A stretch of DNA of 64,000 nt from the NCBI GenBank assembly GCA_035485275.1, contig DATHOE010000037.1, forward strand, positions 1 to 64,000, in the 5' to 3' direction. Below the pieces are notes generated by a model. That model did not search any database. It was not told the DNA's origin and saw only the letters and a program-made list of their open reading frames with translations. Below, piece after piece: positions 1 through 6,964 of the stretch (positions within the stretch are counted from its first letter, which is position 1; the number at the start of each line of letters is the position of its first letter). The position numbers and the translations under genes are program-made. This DNA comes from DAIDJD01 sp035485275 (GTDB lineage: Bacteria > Oederibacteriota > JAJYGY01 > DAIDJD01).

Positions 1-966
1 CCCGGCGCCTACTTCTCGGCCGACGTGTCGGCCATGGCCCAGTCCTACCTCGGTTCGGTGCTCTACGACAACGTGCTGCTGATGGGCGTGGCCCTGCAAA
101 AGGGCCTGCTGCCGTTCAGCCTGGCCAGCTTCGAGTCCGCCCTGAAGAACTCGTTCTCGGGCCTGGCCCTCCAGCGCAACCTGCAGGCCCTGACCCTGGG
201 CCGGGACCTGGCCGTGCACCCTGAACGCTACGGGATCGTGGAGACCGAGTCCCTGGACGCCTTCCTGGCCAAAAAAGAGGGCCTCTTGCGCCGCCTCGCC
301 TCGGGTTCCGCGGCGCGCGCCTTCAGGGACCAGGTGGAGCGGGCGTTCAAGGCCTGGCCCGTGGACGACGACGAGGAACGCAAGCACCTGGCCCTGTGCC
401 TGTACGAGCTGGCCCTCTACGAGGACAGCAAGTTCGCCGAACGCTACCTGCAGGCGGTGCTGGACGTCGCGGCCAAGGACTCGGCCGAAGCCGGATGGCC
501 GGCCACCCGCGCCGTGGCCAGGGGCCTGTACAAGGTCATGGCCATCAAGGACGAGGTCTGGGTGGCGCACCTGCTCACCAGCCCCGAGAAGTACGAGCGC
601 GACGCCGCGCGCTTGGGGCTCGACCTGGCCCGCGGGGACTCCGTGGAATACCGGCACTTCAACCGCCCGCGCTTCGAATTCCTCGGCTTCAAGTTCGAGT
701 TCGACCTGGTTTCGCGGGACTGGATGCTGAACATCATGAAGCACGCCAAGTTCCTGCGCCCCCTGATGCCGGCCTGGCACCGCCGCGACCGGCAGTTCCG
801 GGACTGGTACATAGGCCTGGTGAAGGACTGGCCCGGGGGGCCGGATCCGCGCTGGCTGGAGCTGCTGAGCCTGACCGCGGACGTGAAGGGCTACCGCGAG
901 ATCCGCTACAAGGGCGTGGACAAGGCCCTGGCCCGGGCCGCGGAGCTGCGCAAGGCTTTGGCGTGA
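1..966 (+). CDS. Indolepyruvate ferredoxin oxidoreductase-like protein, C-terminal part
   Basis: The reading frame is open from base 1, so the gene starts upstream of the window; 321 residues are visible. The first part (…NVLLMGVALQKGLLPFS…, then a GR-containing helix) resembles the end of the gamma-type domain of fused indolepyruvate/2-oxoacid:ferredoxin oxidoreductases. The last ~200 residues resemble their C-terminal DUF6537 helical domain, including the YKVMAIKDE stretch and the conserved region around RPRFEFLGFKFEFD. The family oxidatively decarboxylates aryl pyruvates to acyl-CoA with ferredoxin. The TPP and Fe-S parts would lie outside the window, so activity cannot be judged. The stop overlaps the GTG start of lpxI by 4 nt, implying co-transcription. 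Confidence 0.72.
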   Translation, partial: PGAYFSADVSAMAQSYLGSVLYDNVLLMGVALQKGLLPFSLASFESALKNSFSGLALQRNLQALTLGRDLAVHPERYGIVETESLDAFLAKKEGLLRRLASGSAARAFRDQVERAFKAWPVDDDEERKHLALCLYELALYEDSKFAERYLQAVLDVAAKDSAEAGWPATRAVARGLYKVMAIKDEVWVAHLLTSPEKYERDAARLGLDLARGDSVEYRHFNRPRFEFLGFKFEFDLVSRDWMLNIMKHAKFLRPLMPAWHRRDRQFRDWYIGLVKDWPGGPDPRWLELLSLTADVKGYREIRYKGVDKALARAAELRKALA

Positions 967-1793
967 GCGGGCAGGGCCAGCGGGAAACCGTCGGCCTGAT
1001 CGCGGGGAACCGGACCCTGCCCTTTTTGTGGGCGCGCAGGGCGCGGGAAAGCGGGCTGAGGGTCGCGGCCCTGGGCTTCAGGGAGGAGACCGACCCGAAG
1101 CTGGCCCGCGAGGTGGACGCCTTTGAGATGGTTTCTTTGGGCGAATTGGGCAGGTTATTGAGGTTTTTCAGGGTCCAGGGCGTGCGCCGGGCCGTGATGC
1201 AGGGCCAAATCCAGCACAAGCAGATCTACAAGAACATCAAGGCGGACCTGCGCGCCAAATGGCTGCTGACGAAGCAGGCCCTTTTTGTGCGCGATTTCCG
1301 CACCGAGGCCATTTTGGGCGCCCTCGCCCGCGAACTGGAGGGCCACGGCGTGCACCTGGAGCCCGCCACCTGGCTCATGGAGCCTTGGCTGGCGCCGGCG
1401 GGCCGCATGGCCGGGCCCAAGCCCTCCTCGGCCCTGGCGCGCGACGTCGCCTTCGGAACGCGGCTTGCGCGGGAACTGAACCGCCTCGACCTGGGCCAGA
1501 CCGTGGTGGTGAAGCGCCAAAGCTGCGTGGCGGTGGAGAGCATCGAGGGCACCGACGCCTGCATCGCCCGCGCCGCCAAGCTGGCCGGACCGGGCTGCGT
1601 GGTGGTGAAGCTGGCCCGGCCCAAGCAGGATATGCGCTTCGACCTGCCGGTGGTCGGCCCCAGGACCTTCAAGGTGCTGGCCAAGGCGGGAGCCGCGGCC
1701 CTGGTGCTGGAGGCGGGGAAGACCCTCTTCCTGGAGAAGCCGGAGTGCCTGGCTTTGGCCGGCGGGATGAAGCTGGCGGTGCTGGCGGTTTGA
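963..1793 (+). CDS. lpxI: UDP-2,3-diacylglucosamine pyrophosphatase LpxI
   Basis: LpxI (DUF1009 family) hydrolyses UDP-2,3-diacylglucosamine to lipid X and UMP, the fourth step of lipid A synthesis, and replaces LpxH in many bacteria. The 276-residue product starts with GTG in a GTGA overlap with the upstream stop. It shows the family N-terminus (VGLIAGNRTLPFLWARRA), the GELGRLLRFFRVQGVRRAVM helix, the VAVESIEGTDACIARAAKLA block and the catalytic C-terminal PKQDMRFDLPVVGP block followed by an EAGKTLFLEKP-like end. Length is normal for the family. The usual N-terminal GGG is GNR here, a mild variation. A strong terminator follows at 1860-1910. Confidence 0.93.
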   Translation: MSGQGQRETVGLIAGNRTLPFLWARRARESGLRVAALGFREETDPKLAREVDAFEMVSLGELGRLLRFFRVQGVRRAVMQGQIQHKQIYKNIKADLRAKWLLTKQALFVRDFRTEAILGALARELEGHGVHLEPATWLMEPWLAPAGRMAGPKPSSALARDVAFGTRLARELNRLDLGQTVVVKRQSCVAVESIEGTDACIARAAKLAGPGCVVVKLARPKQDMRFDLPVVGPRTFKVLAKAGAAALVLEAGKTLFLEKPECLALAGGMKLAVLAV

Positions 1794-1859
1794 TTTTTTG
1801 AGGCGCCCGGGCCTTTAGTTTTGACCGGAAGAGTCCACCGGGTTATGCTCTGAACCGTG

Positions 1860-1910
1860 AGCCCGACAAAGCAGGGAATCCCCCGCTTTGCCGGGCTTTT
1901 TCTTTTTTCT
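1860..1910 (+). terminator. Intrinsic terminator after lpxI
   Basis: A 13-bp stem (1860-1872 pairs with 1885-1897; AGCCCGACAAAGC against GCTTTGCCGGGCT with one A/C mismatch) with a 12-nt loop is followed directly by a T-rich tract of about 13 nt. It ends the IOR-like/lpxI transcript before the toxin/antitoxin-like pair. Confidence 0.85.
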
Positions 1911-1953
1911 AGCTACCCCTACTTAGTTGTAGTATAACAAAGTAGGGGTAGCT
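1911..1953. promoter_or_regulatory. 14-bp perfect inverted repeat, likely operator
   Basis: AGCTACCCCTACTT (1911-1924) is repeated in inverted orientation at 1940-1953, with a 15-nt AT-rich spacer containing TAGTATAAC, a possible -10 element. The repeat ends 28 nt before the start of the 1982 gene and abuts the lpxI terminator. An inverted repeat around the promoter of a small gene pair ending in an XRE protein is typical of an autoregulated toxin-antitoxin operator; that role is inferred. Confidence 0.6.
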
Positions 1954-1981
1954 GGAAGTCCTCTTACAAAGGATTGATCCA

Positions 1982-2353
1982 ATGACACCCCCAGGGGAAC
2001 CTCTGACGATCGGTAAAGGAAACGAAAGATTCAAGAAAGCGTTGGCTGATTATGGCCAGAATGGATTTGTCGGATTGGAAAATCAAATCGAGTCCGCCAT
2101 CGTGAACCAGATCCCTGGCGAGACAGAGCTCCTTTGGGAGAAAAAGGGAAAAGGCCAGGTGTCACGAGGCTATATTTCCACTGTGGAAAGCTGCAATGAG
2201 TCCGGAAAAACCGCTGTTTTCTCGGTCCATTTTGTAGCGTGCAACGATATGCGATCCCCGACTTTGTTGACATTCGGGTCGATCGATGAAAAAGAAAAGG
2301 CAGCCCTTGCGGAACTGTTTGGAGGGCAGCGCATCAATGGAGGCAGGCCATGA
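1982..2353 (+). CDS. Unknown small protein, first gene of a toxin/antitoxin-like pair
   Basis: A 123-residue protein that I do not recognise. No signal peptide or membrane segment is visible; it is mixed and moderately charged, with a beta-rich centre (GYISTV…TAVFSVHFVAC) and an acidic C-terminal helix (DEKEKAALAELFGG). The ATG has an AAAGGA-like ribosome site about 9 nt upstream. Its stop overlaps the ATG of the following XRE gene (ATGA), and a 14-bp inverted repeat sits just upstream. The size, order and operator suggest the toxin partner of a type II module, but no RelE, HigB or PIN motif supports this. Base composition is lower in GC than the flanking core genes, hinting at acquisition. 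Confidence 0.6.
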   Translation: MTPPGEPLTIGKGNERFKKALADYGQNGFVGLENQIESAIVNQIPGETELLWEKKGKGQVSRGYISTVESCNESGKTAVFSVHFVACNDMRSPTLLTFGSIDEKEKAALAELFGGQRINGGRP

Positions 2354-2709
2354 GGCTTAAAAGATACAGATCTACAGCCACCGCCCAGGACCGCGAGGAG
2401 GCCCTCCAGTTGCTCGCTTCGATGTCCGACGAGCATGGCGCCAAACCGTTTCAGGGACGCCTGGTGTATGGTGCCAAAAGTATCAAGGCATTGCGCCAAA
2501 CGCTGGGACTGACACAAAAAGGATTGGCGAAACTTCTGATGGTGGTGCCGGGAGCTGTTGAGAGTTGGGAGCAAGGACGGCGTGTTCCGGATACTGGGCG
2601 TATGGCGATGATCCATCTTTTGACGAGGCACCCTAAGGAGTTCAGACCTTTATTGGAATTGGCCGTGAAGGAACTGGTGCCGGAGAAGTCAAAGGCATTG
2701 GTCAAGTAG
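2350..2709 (+). CDS. XRE-family helix-turn-helix protein, probable antitoxin/regulator
   Basis: A 119-residue protein with one XRE/HTH_3 domain at about residues 40-75: SIKALRQTLGLTQKGLAKLL, then VVPGAVESWEQGRRVPD. The pattern [IV]xxLRxxLGLTQxxLAxLLxV…VxxWEQGRRxPD is that of HigA-type antitoxins. The start overlaps the stop of the 1982 gene. The protein probably binds the inverted repeat at 1911-1953 and represses its own operon, as known antitoxins do. The N-terminal 35 residues are basic and not assignable. Confidence 0.8.
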   Translation: MRLKRYRSTATAQDREEALQLLASMSDEHGAKPFQGRLVYGAKSIKALRQTLGLTQKGLAKLLMVVPGAVESWEQGRRVPDTGRMAMIHLLTRHPKEFRPLLELAVKELVPEKSKALVK

Positions 2710-2764
2710 CCCAAGGCCCCTGGCTGACACGCTTCCGGGAAATCTATTAAAAAGAGGGATGTTC

Positions 2765-2962
2765 ATGAAAAAATTAATGGTGGTTTTGGGCGCGTTTTTG
2801 ATCCTGATCGGCTTAGCCTGGATCGGACAAGGAACCGGCCGGTTCCCTTATCCTGCGGGCAACATCATGAATAACAACATGGCTTGGGCCTACCGCGGGA
2901 CGGGTTTGGCGGTGTTAGGAATCATTCTTGTCGTGTTTTCGCGCAAGCGTGGAAAAAAGTAA
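2765..2962 (+). CDS. Small two-helix membrane protein
   Basis: A 65-residue protein with two hydrophobic segments: residues ~3-22 (MVVLGAFLILIGLAWIG) and ~43-58 (GTGLAVLGIILVVF), with a basic SRKRGKK end. An in-frame ATG lies at 2759, but AGAGGG at 2753-2758 would overlap it, while spacing to 2765 is about 6 nt, so 2765 is preferred. It resembles the many uncharacterised short DUF-type inner-membrane proteins; no function can be assigned. Confidence 0.6.
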   Translation: MKKLMVVLGAFLILIGLAWIGQGTGRFPYPAGNIMNNNMAWAYRGTGLAVLGIILVVFSRKRGKK

Positions 2963-3086
2963 AAATTTGGTACGGGTTCGTTTTTGATAGGGGCGGAATA
3001 AAGGCGCGATCGACGACATAAGGTGCTGTGGGGATAAGTGCTGCGCCGCCCGGCCAGGGATGCGCTTCCCCGCAGGAGGTTCATCG

Positions 3087-3275
3087 ATGAAGAAATTCAT
3101 GAGCGCGGTGTTTCTAGGGCTCTTTTTTCTCAAGGTCGCGCCCCTGTCCGCCGAGGTCATCGTGGCGGTCCCGGGGATAGAGGTCGGCCATCCTTACCAT
3201 CACCGGCACCACCACCACCACTGGCATCGGCGCCACGAAATGCACGGGGGCCCCACCCTGATCATACATCCCTGA
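3087..3275 (+). CDS. Small secreted histidine-rich protein
   Basis: A 62-residue protein with an N-terminal signal peptide (MKKFMSAVFLGLFFLKVAPLSA, cleavage probably after LSA) and a mature part dominated by histidine: HPYHHRHHHHHWHRRHEMH. An AGGAGG ribosome site at about 3073-3078 fixes the ATG at 3087 rather than the upstream ATG at 3060. Such His-rich exported peptides may bind transition metals, but no function is shown here. It appears to be monocistronic. Confidence 0.65.
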   Translation: MKKFMSAVFLGLFFLKVAPLSAEVIVAVPGIEVGHPYHHRHHHHHWHRRHEMHGGPTLIIHP

Positions 3276-3330
3276 GGGATGCGGTCGGCCCGGGCACCTA
3301 CGGGTCGCCGGATTCAGGTCCGTTTTAGCC

Positions 3331-3361
3331 GCCCGCCCGGGTTTTGGATGCCCGGGCGGGC
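3331..3361. repeat. 11-bp perfect inverted repeat between convergent genes
   Basis: GCCCGCCCGGG (3331-3341) and its complement (3351-3361) flank a 9-nt loop, forming a very stable hairpin in the space between the His-rich peptide gene (+) and the acyltransferase (-). Neither strand has a T-tract after the stem, so it is at best a factor-dependent or bidirectional stop signal. Confidence 0.5.
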
Positions 3362-3428
3362 GCTACCATCTCCACCCTTGGACACCCGACGAGGCCCCTT
3401 TTGAGCGCCGACGCCAATTCCTTCGGCC

Positions 3429-4463
3429 CTATCCCCGGCTGCCGATCCTGGACAGCCACGCGCGGGCGGGTTTGTCCCACACGGAATTCAACCAATGTGC
3501 CGCCATCACGACAGCGAACATCGCCACCGCCGCGATCAAAAACGAGGGGCTGAAACCGAATTTGTTCAATACCCAATGGATGAGCATCGCGACCTCAAAA
3601 TGGATCATGTAGATCCCGTAGCTGGAATCCCCTATGAAATCCAGGAAGCCGGATTGCATCCCTTGGGGCGGCTCGACCACCGTGGCGAACAGGACGCAAC
3701 AAGGCAGGACCAGCAAAACGGCGGCCAGGTCGAACAAAGGCGACAGTGATGGGGGCGGGATCGCCCCCATCACGCAGAACGCCGCCAGCAGGATCACCCA
3801 CGGGTTCAGTTTGGGTATCCGGGATTTGTCCATGTCATGGATGAGCAATCCGACGCTGAAGGAATAGAGCACGCGGAAAATCCCCATGTCGATTTGAAGC
3901 CAACTTCCGCCCCCGTCGAGGCTGGTCGAATGGCCCAGATAGATGAGGCCGGCGGCGGCGAAAATCGCGGTCATCCCCAAGCCGGCAGATTTGAGCCAGC
4001 TTCGCGTCCCGACCCAGAAAAAATTCACCAAGAGCTCGTAGAACAGGGACCAGGCCTGGTCCACGAAAGGGAATAAACGCGCCATGAAAGGGGAGGGCAG
4101 CATGAAGACGGCGAAGATCAGCGATCCGATGAAACCGCCCGGGGTCCAATGGACGGAATTGATCTTGAAGAAGCACAAGTAGATCAGCGTCATCGCCAGC
4201 GAACCCACCAAGGAAATAAAATAATACGGATACAGGCGGATAAAGCGGATTTTGAGGAAATTGGACGTGGTCAGTCCTTGGGACAGGCGGGCCGTGTAGG
4301 CCTCGGCGAGGACCACCCCGCTCAACACGAAGAACAAGTCCACGGCCAGATAGCCCTTGGTGAAAAACGCGCCCGGAAAGACCTTGAAGCAGTAAAAATG
4401 ATAGGCCATGACAACCAGGGCTCCCATGCCCCGCAGTCCGTCCAAGGTCCGATACCTACGCAT
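3429..4463 (-). CDS. Membrane-bound acyltransferase, Acyltransferase_3 (OafA/YrhL-like) family
   Basis: A 344-residue polytopic protein with about ten hydrophobic segments. The N-terminal motif RYRTLDGLRGMGALVVMAYH carries the family R-x-L-D-G-L-R-G and catalytic-type His22; DLFFVLSG follows at ~45-52. Family members transfer O-acetyl or other acyl groups onto surface polysaccharide, lipid A or peptidoglycan sugars. The gene lies downstream of lptG on the same strand with a 58-nt gap, so a surface-glycan substrate is plausible but inferred. Confidence 0.85.
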   Translation of the reverse strand: MRRYRTLDGLRGMGALVVMAYHFYCFKVFPGAFFTKGYLAVDLFFVLSGVVLAEAYTARLSQGLTTSNFLKIRFIRLYPYYFISLVGSLAMTLIYLCFFKINSVHWTPGGFIGSLIFAVFMLPSPFMARLFPFVDQAWSLFYELLVNFFWVGTRSWLKSAGLGMTAIFAAAGLIYLGHSTSLDGGGSWLQIDMGIFRVLYSFSVGLLIHDMDKSRIPKLNPWVILLAAFCVMGAIPPPSLSPLFDLAAVLLVLPCCVLFATVVEPPQGMQSGFLDFIGDSSYGIYMIHFEVAMLIHWVLNKFGFSPSFLIAAVAMFAVVMAAHWLNSVWDKPARAWLSRIGSRG

Positions 4464-4521
4464 TGGGATTCTCTTCGTTTAGCGCAGCCGCCGGCCAAGA
4501 CGCGCCGGGTGCGGGAGGACT

Positions 4522-5637
4522 TTACCGGTTCACTTTCCAAAGCACCATCGTCCCCACCACGGCGAAGACAAGGTCACCCAGCCACGCGCTCAGGACGATG
4601 GGCAGCGCGCTGCTGGTGCCCAGGCTCACGCCCACCTGGATGAAAACCAGGTAAAGCATGCCGCAGCTCAGGGAGACCACCAGGCCCACGGCCGCGCCGG
4701 TGAGGGCGCGTTTGCCGGAGGGGAAGAGGTAGGGAAGCCCCACGCCCAGCAGGGCCAGGATGAGGCAGCTGAAGGGGTAGCTGAGGCGCACCTGCATGCA
4801 CACCCTTTCCTGGCGGTCGTCGGCGCCGGTTTCCCGCAGGCGGTCGGCCACGGATTTCAGCTCGGCGATGCTCAATTGCATCAGGTCCTCGACCCGGCGG
4901 TCCAGGTCCACCATGAAGTCGTCCGGGTTGGCGCCGAGATCCTCGGCCTTGCTGTCGAAGAAATGGATGGATTTTTCGCGCCCTTTCGCGTCGAAGACGC
5001 GCTCCACGCCTTTGCCCAGCAGCCAGCGGTCGTCCGCCTGCCAGTGGGCCCCCGCGGCGTCCAGGCGGCTCTGGGGCTGCCCGTCGCCGTTGTAGCCCAT
5101 GACGATGAGGGGCCCCAGGGTCCCCCCCTGGGCGTCGAAGGTGGTGGTGTACATCTGGCGCCCGCCCGGCAGGTTCTTGGCCATGTGGTCCCGCCAGGGC
5201 TCGTCCCAGTCCACGTTCCTCTTTTCGATCTGGACCTTCTGTATATAGCGGGCGCGGGCGCTGGCGGCCGGAACCACGGTCTCGCTGACGAGGAGCAGGC
5301 CCAGGCTGATGGCCAGGGCCGCGGCCAGGATCGGCAGGGCCACCCGCATCCGGCTCACGCCCCCGGCGCCCATGGCGGTGAGTTCGCTGCCCCGCGCCAG
5401 GCCGCCCAGGGAGATGAGCGTGGCGAGCATGACCGCCACCGGCACCACCTGGGTCACCAGGTAGGGGATCTGGAAGACGTAGAACAGGGCCACCTGGGCG
5501 CCGGTCGGGTGCCACTCCCGCAGGCGCGGCAGCTGGTCGACCATCTGGACCATCAGCACGAGCGAGGCCAGGCCGGCCACCACCAGGGCGAGCGGGGAGA
5601 GGAATTCGGAGAGTATGTAGCGGTCGAGTTTTTTCAC
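4522..5637 (-). CDS. lptG: LPS export ABC transporter permease LptG
   Basis: A 371-residue YjgP/YjgQ-family permease. LptF and LptG form the inner-membrane heterodimer that, with LptB2 and LptC, pulls LPS from the membrane. Three N-terminal helices (residues ~15-120), a periplasmic beta-jellyroll domain (~125-270) and three C-terminal helices (~280-368) are visible. The start KKLDRYILSEFLSPLALVV is typical of LptG/LptF, and GSELTAMGAGGVSRMRV is the coupling-helix region. It lies 13 nt after lptF. Assignment as G rather than F rests on order and similarity only. Confidence 0.88.
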   Translation of the reverse strand: MKKLDRYILSEFLSPLALVVAGLASLVLMVQMVDQLPRLREWHPTGAQVALFYVFQIPYLVTQVVPVAVMLATLISLGGLARGSELTAMGAGGVSRMRVALPILAAALAISLGLLLVSETVVPAASARARYIQKVQIEKRNVDWDEPWRDHMAKNLPGGRQMYTTTFDAQGGTLGPLIVMGYNGDGQPQSRLDAAGAHWQADDRWLLGKGVERVFDAKGREKSIHFFDSKAEDLGANPDDFMVDLDRRVEDLMQLSIAELKSVADRLRETGADDRQERVCMQVRLSYPFSCLILALLGVGLPYLFPSGKRALTGAAVGLVVSLSCGMLYLVFIQVGVSLGTSSALPIVLSAWLGDLVFAVVGTMVLWKVNR

Positions 5638-5650
5638 GCCTGCCCCACGC

Positions 5651-6784
5651 TCAGCCCCGCCCGAAGGCGAAGAAGCCGCGTTCCTTGAATGCGCTCCAGC
5701 CCGCCCACAGGGCCACCAGCCCCATGACGAAGTTGGGGATCCACATCGCCAGCCAGGCCGGCATGCGGGCGTCGTCGCCGTAGGTCTGCCCCAGGCTCAG
5801 CAGCAGGTAGTAGGTGAAGATGAGGCTGATGGCGAACACGAAGCCCATCATGCGCCCGCCCCTTCGCGTCAGCGTGCCGAGGGGGAAGCCGCAGAGCAGG
5901 AAGAACAGGCAGGCGAAGGGGATGGCGATTTTCTTGTACATCTCCGTGAGCCAGTGCGCCCGCCGGGGGTCGGCGGGCGCCATGGCCGACGCGCTCCTGT
6001 CGATCTCCCGGATCGTCATCTCGGAAGGGTCGCGGTCGCTGTCGCGGATCTGGCTGAGCGCGCCGCCCAGGTCCAGGTCGAAGCGGCTGTACTGGTAGGC
6101 CAGTGTGGTGAGGTTCTCGCCGCGGTCCCCTCCCAATATCTGCAGGGTTCCGTCGTAGAGGTCCAGGAACACGCGGTAGCCGGAGGGGTCGCTGTGCAGC
6201 TTGCCGCGGCGGGCGCGTATCCACTGCAGGGCCTGGCCCGGCTGCTCCAGGCGGATGATGGTAACGCCGCGCAGGTCCTTGCTTTCCGGGTCCTTGGAAT
6301 CGACGTAGACGAGTATGCCCTCGAAATCCTTGATCCAGATCTTCTCCTGCAGGGCCACGTCGCTGCGCTGGTTCAGCACCTCATAGAAGAGCACCTTGTA
6401 GGCTTCGTTGAAGCGCGGCAGGGCGGTCTCGTTGAACACCAGCATGCCCAGGCTGAAGACCAGGCCGACCGCGATCATGGGCGCATACAGGCGGCTCAGG
6501 CTCACGCCCCCCGCGCGCAGGGCCACCAGTTCCATGTCGCTGGCCAGGCGGCCCAGCGCCATCAGGACGGCGACCAGCAGGCTCATGGGCACGGTGATGG
6601 CGAAGGTGGCGGGCACGATGTAGGCGACCAGGCGGAACACCACGCCCAAGGGCACGCCGTTTTTCAGGACTAGGTCGACCAGGTTCAAAAGCTGCCTCGT
6701 GAGCAGCAAAAAGCTGATGACGCTCAGCGCCATCCCGAAGGGAAGGACCATTTCGGCCAAAAGATAACGGTATATGCGCGGCAT
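5651..6784 (-). CDS. lptF: LPS export ABC transporter permease LptF
   Basis: A 377-residue YjgP/YjgQ-family permease, partner of the adjacent lptG. It shows an N-terminal helix pair (YRYLLAEMVLPFGMALSVIS), the coupling region DMELVALRAGGVSLSRLY, a periplasmic domain and C-terminal helices from about residue 275. The start was set at the ATG giving MPRIYRYLL, which aligns with the LptG start (MKKLDRYIL). In-frame ATGs upstream (up to 6859) would add up to 25 residues, and no clear ribosome site settles it. The gene is divergent from the 6965 gene, so their promoters share about 180 nt. Confidence 0.87.
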   Translation of the reverse strand: MPRIYRYLLAEMVLPFGMALSVISFLLLTRQLLNLVDLVLKNGVPLGVVFRLVAYIVPATFAITVPMSLLVAVLMALGRLASDMELVALRAGGVSLSRLYAPMIAVGLVFSLGMLVFNETALPRFNEAYKVLFYEVLNQRSDVALQEKIWIKDFEGILVYVDSKDPESKDLRGVTIIRLEQPGQALQWIRARRGKLHSDPSGYRVFLDLYDGTLQILGGDRGENLTTLAYQYSRFDLDLGGALSQIRDSDRDPSEMTIREIDRSASAMAPADPRRAHWLTEMYKKIAIPFACLFFLLCGFPLGTLTRRGGRMMGFVFAISLIFTYYLLLSLGQTYGDDARMPAWLAMWIPNFVMGLVALWAGWSAFKERGFFAFGRG

Positions 6785-6964
6785 GGGGGCTATCATCACC
6801 AAGAAAGCGTTTAAAATCAAGGAAATCATAGGTTTCGTAAAATGAAACACTAGGTGCACCAGGCAAGATTTGTTTTGCCCCGTAAAGCGGCTGCATGGTA
6901 AATTGTGCTAAAGCCTCCCTAGGGCGATTTCAATCGGAATGGAAACCTCAGGAGCACCACCCAT

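Noticed and set aside
3331..3361. Strong hairpin considered as an intrinsic terminator
   Set aside because: No T-tract on either strand after the stem, so listed only as an inverted repeat.
5954..6673. Plus-strand open frame of 239 codons opposite lptF
   Set aside because: Composition (Gln/Val/His/Gly-rich) is that of the complementary strand of a GC-rich gene; lptF is clearly coding.
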